A stretch of 11,540 bases of DNA, taken from positions 1 through 11,540 of the forward strand of contig DAOWDY010000248.1 in NCBI GenBank assembly GCA_030638785.1, written 5' to 3'. Made by a program: the position numbers and the translations under genes. The notes beneath the pieces are model-generated. The model was not told the DNA's origin and searched no databases. It saw only the letters and a list, made by a program, of their open reading frames with translations. This document shows positions 6,892-11,540 of this stretch, piece after piece (position 1 is the stretch's first letter; the number at the start of each line of letters is the position of its first letter). Origin of the DNA: Candidatus Thorarchaeota archaeon. Its GTDB lineage: Archaea; Asgardarchaeota; Thorarchaeia; Thorarchaeales; Thorarchaeaceae.

Positions 6892-7917
6892 TTATGGGGT
6901 TTTAGGTGTTTTTGCTTCAATCCCCAGAGATGAAAGGATTGAGGACAACTCATCATTAGGTCCCATTAGACGGATTCTCTCCAGTGCAAGAAGAGCGACA
7001 GAATTTTCAAAAATGAGTCGTACATCTTTTACACCAAGCTCATGAACACGAGAAGGAACGGGGTTCTTGACATAGTACCCCTCTTTGTTATCGCCCACAT
7101 ACTTTCTGAAATTTCGATCTCGAGAAGTCCACCACCAGATAATCTCTGGGACATCATCTTTCTCATAACTCCTGACCAGAACTCTAAGGACTGAACCGAG
7201 TTCCTCTGTACTCGATTCGATGTATGATTCCTCTTCCAAGCCCTGGATTCTGGATACAACTCGTGGATTCCTGAATACTTCAAGGCCAGTTTCTTCAGCT
7301 TTATCAAAAACTATTCGAGTATGCGAAATACCAGCGACATTGGATTGGGTTTGTGCCAATTTAACAGCCTCACGAATCAAAGGGAGTGTGAAGTCACCTG
7401 ATGCCTTGCATGACGTTGATCGCCACCCACCCCAGAAAGATATCAAATGTAATGAACTTAGAAGAAATGAAAAAATGATTGGAATTTGTGCATTCAATAA
7501 TGGATCAATAAAGAAGCTGTACATAGGAAGGGAAATGGATGCGACAATGATAACAATCGGTAGGAAATAAAACCAATAATTGGGTACAGCAACGAGTCTC
7601 GTGAACTTACGATTGTATTCTTTTGGAAGTCGTTTTGCTTCATCAATCTTCAATTGAACTGCAGAGAACTCCCAGTTGGGAGGTTGGTAATCCAGATTCC
7701 CTCTCTTGAACTTCCAACTTAGGTAGAAGTCTAAGAATGAAATACCGAAGGGAAGAATGAAGAACCAGAACAGCGTTAGGACTAGGTTTGTCTCCAAGAC
7801 AGGAATATTCCAAAGTGCAATATAGTATCCCCCTAATAGAGTTAGCAAGAGCACTCCAAAGACCCACCCGTATACTAACCGCAAAGAGTGGAATTGCACT
7901 GGGTGTTCTGTCATCAT
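6892..7917 (-). CDS. Four-helix membrane protein with soluble C-terminal domain, first gene of a minus-strand membrane operon
   Basis: This 341-residue protein has membrane segments near 15-36, 45-68, 113-136 and 144-163, then about 175 soluble residues. Between helices 2 and 3 it has PPNWEF (79-84) and KEYN (99-102). The C-terminal domain has RNP (216-218), SRIQG (222-226), an aromatic IIWWW (259-263) and an Arg-rich stretch RDRNFRK (266-272). These match the downstream paralogue in order and spacing up to residue 226; the later part, from about 256, is longer here. The start is supported by GGAGGAGA directly upstream. ATG 7914 is also in frame and gives better spacing (7 bases). A TATA-like box lies at 7953-7960. 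No transporter, sensor or enzyme motif is recognised, and function is unknown. Confidence 0.8.
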   Translation of the reverse strand: MMTEHPVQFHSLRLVYGWVFGVLLLTLLGGYYIALWNIPVLETNLVLTLFWFFILPFGISFLDFYLSWKFKRGNLDYQPPNWEFSAVQLKIDEAKRLPKEYNRKFTRLVAVPNYWFYFLPIVIIVASISLPMYSFFIDPLLNAQIPIIFSFLLSSLHLISFWGGWRSTSCKASGDFTLPLIREAVKLAQTQSNVAGISHTRIVFDKAEETGLEVFRNPRVVSRIQGLEEESYIESSTEELGSVLRVLVRSYEKDDVPEIIWWWTSRDRNFRKYVGDNKEGYYVKNPVPSRVHELGVKDVRLIFENSVALLALERIRLMGPNDELSSILSSLGIEAKTPKTP

Positions 7918-7918
7918 G

Positions 7919-7926
7919 TCTCCTCC
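7919..7926 (-). promoter_or_regulatory. Strong Shine-Dalgarno for the membrane gene at 7917
   Basis: The minus strand reads GGAGGAGA immediately before ATGATG. Spacing from GGAGG is 4 bases to ATG 7917 and 7 bases to ATG 7914, so initiation at the second ATG is possible. Confidence 0.6.
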
Positions 7927-7933
7927 GATGATG

Positions 7934-7950
7934 ACTCAAGCGTTTTGAGT
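7934..7950 (-). repeat. Inverted repeat between TATA box and coding start (possible operator)
   Basis: ACTCAA at 7934-7939 and TTGAGT at 7945-7950 form a perfect 6-base inverted repeat with a 5-base centre. It sits between the TATA-like box and the predicted transcription start near 7930. A bound dimeric repressor there would block RNA polymerase. The repeat is short and chance cannot be excluded. Confidence 0.3.
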
Positions 7951-7952
7951 GT

Positions 7953-7960
7953 CTTTAAGC
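7953..7960 (-). promoter_or_regulatory. TATA-like box for the minus-strand membrane operon
   Basis: The minus strand reads GCTTAAAG, about 26 bases upstream of a predicted start near 7930. That would leave a leader of about 13 bases containing the strong GGAGGAG site. Confidence 0.35.
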
Positions 7961-7984
7961 CTTGTCGGTGAGCTCATATCATTT

Positions 7985-7998
7985 GCAAAGATTTAATA
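7985..7998 (+). promoter_or_regulatory. BRE/TATA-like promoter for the peroxiredoxin pair
   Basis: GCAAAG followed by ATTTAATA has the purine-rich BRE plus A/T-rich TATA layout of archaeal promoters. Transcription would begin near 8021. That leaves about 29 bases of leader with GAGGG at 8036-8040, nine bases before ATG 8050. A second A/T stretch at 8025-8033 is too close to the ATG to fit. Confidence 0.45.
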
Positions 7999-8049
7999 CA
8001 AGAATCCCATTTCGAGTTAACAATAGTATATTATCGAGGGTCTAAATCT

Positions 8050-8529
8050 ATGAAACAGGGAGACAAAGCACCAGATTTTGAAACCACTACTGAGAATGGC
8101 GAATCATTCAAGCTTAGCGAACTTAGCGGGAAGAAGGTGATGGTTTTCTTCTACCCAAAGGACGACACACCCGGATGTACTGCTGAAGCATGTTCAATCC
8201 GAGATTCATGGAGCACATTCACAAGCAATGATATTCCAGTCTATGGAATATCAGGCGGATCGTCAAAGAGTCACCAGAAATTCAGGGACAAATATGATCT
8301 ACCCATCCCATTGCTAATGGATGAGGAATTCCACATTGCTAAGTTGTTTGGAGTCTACAAGAAAAAGAAGATGTACGGGAAAGAGTACATGGGCATTGAA
8401 CGTACTACATTCTTGATTGACGAAGAAGGAAAAGTTGAGGCTATCTTTGGTGGACCAGAGGGTATTGATAAAGTCAAGACCAAAGAACATGCGAATCAGG
8501 TAATCCAATTCTGGGGTCTGAAGCTATAG
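8050..8529 (+). CDS. Thiol peroxidase, PrxQ/BCP-type peroxiredoxin (two-Cys form)
   Basis: This peroxiredoxin reduces hydrogen peroxide and organic hydroperoxides in the cytoplasm, with electrons from a thioredoxin-like donor. The 159-residue length is standard for the family. The active site FFYPKDDTPGCTAEACSIRD (residues 33-52) has the peroxidatic Cys43 and a second Cys48 five residues later. This is the alpha-2 spacing that forms an intramolecular disulphide in PrxQ enzymes. Further family features are GDKAPDF near the start, GISGGSSKSHQKF in the middle, and ERTTFLID with GKVEAIFGG near the end. There are no signal peptide or extra domains. ATG 8050 is supported by GAGGG nine bases upstream and a BRE/TATA-like promoter. 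The stop is followed after 12 bases by a close paralogue, so the pair is probably one transcript. Confidence 0.96.
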   Translation: MKQGDKAPDFETTTENGESFKLSELSGKKVMVFFYPKDDTPGCTAEACSIRDSWSTFTSNDIPVYGISGGSSKSHQKFRDKYDLPIPLLMDEEFHIAKLFGVYKKKKMYGKEYMGIERTTFLIDEEGKVEAIFGGPEGIDKVKTKEHANQVIQFWGLKL

Positions 8530-8541
8530 GAGAGAAGGTTT

Positions 8542-9024
8542 TTGCTAAAAGTTGGAGAGAGTATACCGGATATTGAAACAGAAGATGAATCAGGAAATTC
8601 ATTCCGATCAACTGATCTCCTAGGTAAGAAGTACGTCATCTATTTCTACCCAAAAGACAACACGCCAGGATGTGCAGCCGAAGCACGATCCATTCGAGAT
8701 AGTTACCATGTCTTTGAGGATGCAGGAATTCCAATATTCGGAGTTTCCGGTGGTTCAGTGAAGTCCCATCGCAAGTTCAAAGAGAAATATGCACTAAACT
8801 TCCCACTACTAATGGATGAAGATTATTCGATTGCTAAACTCTTCAGAGCGTATCATCCGACCAAAGTGCTTGGTAGAGAACTCCTTGGAGTGAAGCGAAT
8901 CACGTATCTTGTTGACGAAGAGGGTAGAGTTGAAGCAATCTTTGGCGGTCCCGAGGGAAAGGAAAAAGTGAATACGAAACAACATGCAGACCAGATTGTC
9001 AAGCATTGGGGTCTTAAACTCTAA
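8542..9024 (+). CDS. PrxQ/BCP-type peroxiredoxin paralogue lacking the resolving cysteine
   Basis: This 160-residue protein is a tandem duplicate of the preceding peroxiredoxin, similar along its whole length including the shared ending HWGLKL versus FWGLKL. The active site is FYPKDNTPGCAAEARSIRD (residues 35-53): peroxidatic Cys44 is kept, but the position of the resolving Cys is Arg49. Cys44 is the only cysteine in the protein. It should therefore work by a one-Cys mechanism, needing an external thiol or a partner subunit to be recycled, perhaps the neighbour. The start is TTG 8542; AGGAG at 8528-8532 overlaps the upstream stop and lies nine bases before it, and no ATG is available nearby. 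Co-transcription with the first copy is very likely. The family is certain; the changed mechanism is inferred. Confidence 0.94.
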   Translation: MLKVGESIPDIETEDESGNSFRSTDLLGKKYVIYFYPKDNTPGCAAEARSIRDSYHVFEDAGIPIFGVSGGSVKSHRKFKEKYALNFPLLMDEDYSIAKLFRAYHPTKVLGRELLGVKRITYLVDEEGRVEAIFGGPEGKEKVNTKQHADQIVKHWGLKL

Positions 9025-9167
9025 CCGCGTTTAGAGATAGACGCCTAGTAAGTGCATATCTGACCGACAGAAGTACCGAAGGCATAGACTTTAATCGGAG
9101 CACCTTTCCAGCGGTGTCCGCAGAGCGAGCAATTTAGCTTGTCTTTGAAATAGTGGGGCAATAAAAT
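9025..9167 (+). promoter_or_regulatory. Intergenic region upstream of malic enzyme, with TATA-like boxes and small hairpins
   Basis: This 143-base gap contains no convincing gene or tRNA. GCGT at 9027-9030 can pair with ACGC at 9041-9044, and GCGG at 9111-9114 with CCGC at 9118-9121, but both stems are short. TATA-like candidates are CTTTAATC near 9089-9095 (start near 9118, leader about 50 bases) and AATTTAGC near 9131-9138 (start near 9161, almost leaderless). GGGG near 9153-9157 may help ribosome binding. Which box is used cannot be decided by eye. Confidence 0.35.
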
Positions 9168-10529
9168 ATGCCTGAAGAGAATGTATCTGTCGAGGAACTA
9201 AAGAAGAAGGCCGAAAAACCAGGTAAGGACGCCATGATTCTTCACCCATTCTACAAGGGTAAGATCCAGTCAATAGGAAAGGTGCCAGTACGTGATTTTT
9301 CAGACTTCGCTATATGGTATACTCCTGGAGTTGCCAAGGCTTGTTTGGCAATAAAGGAGGATGAAGAAGCATCCTACGAGATGTTGAACAGAGGAAACAT
9401 GGTTGCAGTTGTCAGTGACGGAACAAGAGTTCTTGGTCTTGGCGACATTGGTCCATATGCTGCTGGCCCAGTAATGGAAGGTAAGGCAATCCTGTTCAAA
9501 TATCTCGGAGGTGTTGACGCTTGGCCAATCTGTCTAGACACAAAGGACGCTGACGAGATTATCAGAACTGTCAAGTTGCTACAGCCTAGTTTTGGAGGTA
9601 TCAACCTTGAGGACATCTCAAAGCCCAAGTGCTACAAGGTTTTAGAAAAGCTGAAGAGTGATCCAGAGGTCAAAATCCCAGTCTGGCATGATGACGCTCA
9701 GGGTACAGGCACAGTTGTGCTTGCAGGAGTTCTTGGTGGACTTAACGTCGTAAAGAAGGACATTGAGAGCATAAGGGTCGCACTCCTTGGTGTAGGTGCT
9801 GCAAATACAAGAACTGCGTACCTCCTGGAGGCAGCTGGTGTCAATCTGAAGAATGTAATCATGGTAGACAGCAAGGGAGCAATCTACAAGGATCGTGAGG
9901 ACATAGTTGAGCAAAAGGACTATGACACCTTCAAATACGACCTCGCTCAGAAGACTAACCCAGACCGCATGACAGGCGATCTCGGGGATGTCATCGAAGG
10001 CATGGACGTTATGATCTCTGCTGCTCGACCTGTCCCTGGTACCGTCAAGAATGAGTGGATCTCCAAGATGGCTAATGACTCAATTGTCTATGCCTGCGCA
10101 AATCCACTACCTGAGATCTGGCCATGGGAGGCTAAAGCAGCTGGTGCAAGAATTGTTGGAACCGGACGTAGTGATTTTGATAATCAAATCAACAACTCAC
10201 TAGGATTCCCAGGTATCTTCCGTGGAACACTCGATGTCCGTGCACATACCATCACAGATGAGATGTGTGTAGCAGCGGCACAGGCACTTGCAGACCTTGG
10301 TGCAAAAGAGGCCAGTGACAAGAAGGTAATCCCGACAATGGACCAGTGGGAACTCTATCCAGCCGAAGCGACCGCAGTCGGTATGAAAGCTATAGAGCAG
10401 GGTGTTGCCAGAGTCCAGTGGGAAGAGAAAGAGCTCTACGCTCATGCTGAGAAGGTCATCAGGGCAGCTCGTGGCGGATCAGAGATGCTCTACAAACAGG
10501 GCTTCATTCCAAAAGCACCTGAAACTTAG
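9168..10529 (+). CDS. Malic enzyme (malate dehydrogenase, decarboxylating)
   Basis: The enzyme converts (S)-malate and NAD(P)+ to pyruvate, CO2 and NAD(P)H, linking the citric acid cycle to pyruvate. The 453-residue protein fits the short prokaryotic type. Visible family motifs are WYTPGVAKAC with the general acid Tyr51, VSDGTRVLGLGDIG (82-95), EGKAILFKYLGGVDAWPI with the catalytic Lys106, the metal-binding pair Glu148-Asp149 in GGINLEDISKPKCY, HDDAQGTG (174-181), the nucleotide loop GVGAAN (208-213) and ANPLPEIWP followed by GRSDFDNQINNSLGFPG. The nucleotide loop usually ends in Gly or Ala, so Asn213 is unusual. NAD versus NADP preference cannot be read safely. There is no C-terminal phosphotransacetylase-like domain. 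The codons favour AAG and C-endings more than neighbouring genes, which suggests high expression. ATG 9168 begins a typical N-terminus. A hairpin terminator follows the stop. Confidence 0.96.
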   Translation: MPEENVSVEELKKKAEKPGKDAMILHPFYKGKIQSIGKVPVRDFSDFAIWYTPGVAKACLAIKEDEEASYEMLNRGNMVAVVSDGTRVLGLGDIGPYAAGPVMEGKAILFKYLGGVDAWPICLDTKDADEIIRTVKLLQPSFGGINLEDISKPKCYKVLEKLKSDPEVKIPVWHDDAQGTGTVVLAGVLGGLNVVKKDIESIRVALLGVGAANTRTAYLLEAAGVNLKNVIMVDSKGAIYKDREDIVEQKDYDTFKYDLAQKTNPDRMTGDLGDVIEGMDVMISAARPVPGTVKNEWISKMANDSIVYACANPLPEIWPWEAKAAGARIVGTGRSDFDNQINNSLGFPGIFRGTLDVRAHTITDEMCVAAAQALADLGAKEASDKKVIPTMDQWELYPAEATAVGMKAIEQGVARVQWEEKELYAHAEKVIRAARGGSEMLYKQGFIPKAPET

Positions 10530-10539
10530 AATACAATGT

Positions 10540-10573
10540 GCGGCGGAATTAACCGCCGCCATCTTTCCTTTTT
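10540..10573 (+). terminator. GC-rich hairpin and T-rich tail after malic enzyme
   Basis: GCGGCGG at 10540-10546 pairs perfectly with CCGCCGC at 10553-10559 around the loop AATTAA. It is followed by a T-rich stretch (10561-10573, including TTCCTTTTT). The hairpin begins 10 bases after the malic enzyme stop and lies in the 57-base gap to the convergent surface protein gene. The form is that of a classical intrinsic terminator for the plus strand. The minus-strand side lacks a T-tract. Confidence 0.7.
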
Positions 10574-10586
10574 ATGGATTAGTTGA

Positions 10587-11540
10587 CTATCTGAGTCGAC
10601 GCCAGAATATCACAGACCCAATAACTACAGGCGCCAGTGAGAATAAGAGAATCATCAGAATTGAATTGACTCTGGGGTTGTGGTCTGGCCCATCCGGTGA
10701 CAAATCGATATCAAAGTCAGGTGTAAGCGGATCTAGTCCTTCTATGATCTCGAGCTGATCTCGAAGTCCGTCACCATCAGAATCGCTACTCAATGGATTC
10801 ATCCCTCGCGCGACTTCTTCAGCATCCAGCACACCATCATGGTCCCCATCAATAGAATGTGGATCTGCCCCGTAAGTATACTCTTCGATGTTTGTCAGAT
10901 TGTCATTGTCGGGATCATCTAGGGTGTCATTGGTAAATGGATCTGTGAGATAGACGACCTCCCACATGTCATCCATAGTGTCTCGATCAGTGTCAGTGGA
11001 GTTCGGAAATGTTCCAAGTCCATGTTCACGTCCGTTTGTGAGCCCATCTTGATCAAGGTCCTCTAAGACATCGTTTCGGAGGGGATCTAGTCCAAATGCA
11101 ACTTCATATCCATCCAGCATAGAATCCATGTCAGTATCAGGTATGAAGATATCAGTACCAGCAAGTATCTCATCTTGGTCACTGAGGGCATCCCTATCCC
11201 AATCAAGAGCAGGGATTGGGTCTGGCCAGTTATACTGCAAGGAATCTAAAACAGAGTCGCCATCGAAATCATTCTCATAGGTAAATACAACTTGAACTCT
11301 GGTTGATTCATTACCATTGTTACGGACCATAAGCCTCCTAGGACCGGTTCCTGAATTCTCTGAAAAAGAACTTGAATCGTTCAACCCTTGGAGAGTTAGC
11401 TGAGTCACATCAGATGTCATCGTGTTAGTGAGAGAAACCAGCAAGTCCTGAGTTGAGTTCTGTGTCATAGAGACCTCAACCCTCTGACTTCGTGAGAAAG
11501 AAGTCCAAGTTGTTGCTGAATCATCAGGCTCTAGCTCTGC
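10587..11540 (-). CDS. Surface protein with thrombospondin type 3-like Ca2+ repeats and C-terminal membrane anchor (5' partial)
   Basis: The frame is open to the end of the window, so the N-terminus (and any signal peptide) is missing; the ATG at 11468 is internal by this reading. The visible part starts with about 80-90 Ser/Thr/Asn-rich residues that look like a beta-sandwich (VQVVFTYE). Next come about seven Asp-rich repeats of the D-x-D-x-D-G-hydrophobic-x-D-x-x-E type, such as DFDGDSVLDSLQY, DLDQDGLTNGREH, GDHDGVLDAEEV and SDGDGLRDQLEI, which bind Ca2+ in thrombospondin type 3 and related proteins. Several copies lack the Gly (DTDRDTMDD, DPDNDNLTN). The protein ends with a hydrophobic segment, ILMILLFSLAPVVIGSVIFW, and RRLR, a stop-transfer anchor that puts the repeats outside the cell. 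Many NxS/T sites suggest N-glycosylation. The specific role, adhesion or S-layer association, is unknown. Confidence 0.88.
   Translation of the reverse strand, partial: AELEPDDSATTWTSFSRSQRVEVSMTQNSTQDLLVSLTNTMTSDVTQLTLQGLNDSSSFSENSGTGPRRLMVRNNGNESTRVQVVFTYENDFDGDSVLDSLQYNWPDPIPALDWDRDALSDQDEILAGTDIFIPDTDMDSMLDGYEVAFGLDPLRNDVLEDLDQDGLTNGREHGLGTFPNSTDTDRDTMDDMWEVVYLTDPFTNDTLDDPDNDNLTNIEEYTYGADPHSIDGDHDGVLDAEEVARGMNPLSSDSDGDGLRDQLEIIEGLDPLTPDFDIDLSPDGPDHNPRVNSILMILLFSLAPVVIGSVIFWRRLR

Noticed and set aside
6882..6956. Longer N-terminus of the second membrane paralogue
   Set aside because: It would overlap the upstream coding region by 65 bases and add a basic hydrophilic stretch absent from the paralogue.
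9025..9167. Possible tRNA or small RNA before malic enzyme
   Set aside because: No cloverleaf arms or T-loop consensus could be fitted; only two 4-pair hairpins are present.
10402..10758. 118-codon plus-strand frame across the malic enzyme end and the surface protein gene
   Set aside because: It overlaps the 3' ends of two well supported genes, crosses the terminator hairpin and has no recognisable protein features.
10587..11468. Asp-rich repeat region as a DNA tandem repeat or CRISPR-like array
   Set aside because: The periodicity comes from protein Ca2+-binding repeats; the DNA units vary in length and sequence and are coding throughout.
1..11540. Defence, mobile or biosynthetic island
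   Set aside because: No transposase, integrase, toxin, nuclease, CRISPR repeat or biosynthetic enzyme set was found; the content is housekeeping plus unknown membrane genes.

Overview
The window looks archaeal. It carries a replication factor C-type clamp loader gene, an orphan protein related to the XPB helicase N-terminal region, TATA/BRE-like boxes at archaeal spacing, mixed leaderless and Shine-Dalgarno starts, and a surface protein with thrombospondin type 3-like Ca2+ repeats and a C-terminal membrane anchor. Base composition is moderate. No rRNA, tRNA or mobile element was seen, so placement below domain is weak. An Asgard lineage such as Thorarchaeota is possible, but that is an inference from overall style, not from a marker.

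Layout. (1) 1-598, plus strand: the 3' end of an unknown gene, then a small DUF2240-like gene that may be leaderless and overlaps the next gene tail to tail. (2) 592-1707, minus strand: a divergent RFC small-subunit paralogue. (3) 1864-4619, plus strand: a two-gene operon of an XPB-N-terminus-like protein with a cysteine-rich tail and a MetE/UROD-like TIM-barrel protein. (4) 4706-5551, plus strand: a multi-pass membrane protein, ending at a hairpin terminator. (5) 5574-7917, minus strand: three membrane protein genes, two of them clear tandem paralogues. (6) 8050-9024, plus strand: two tandem PrxQ/BCP peroxiredoxins, the second without the resolving cysteine. (7) 9168-10529, plus strand: malic enzyme, followed by a strong GC hairpin with a T-rich tail. 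(8) 10587-11540, minus strand: the C-terminal part of a Ca2+-repeat surface protein that runs off the window.

How the genes work together. This is mostly chromosomal housekeeping plus lineage-specific unknowns, not an obvious defence island. The two peroxiredoxins form one oxidative-stress transcription unit. Malic enzyme links malate to pyruvate, and its codon use by eye suggests high expression. The RFC paralogue and the XPB-like protein diverge from a shared promoter region and could both act on DNA. The most unusual items are the clamp loader with altered catalytic motifs and an insertion, the helicase-less XPB-like protein paired with a methyltransferase-fold protein, and the tandem PNW/KEYN membrane pair.
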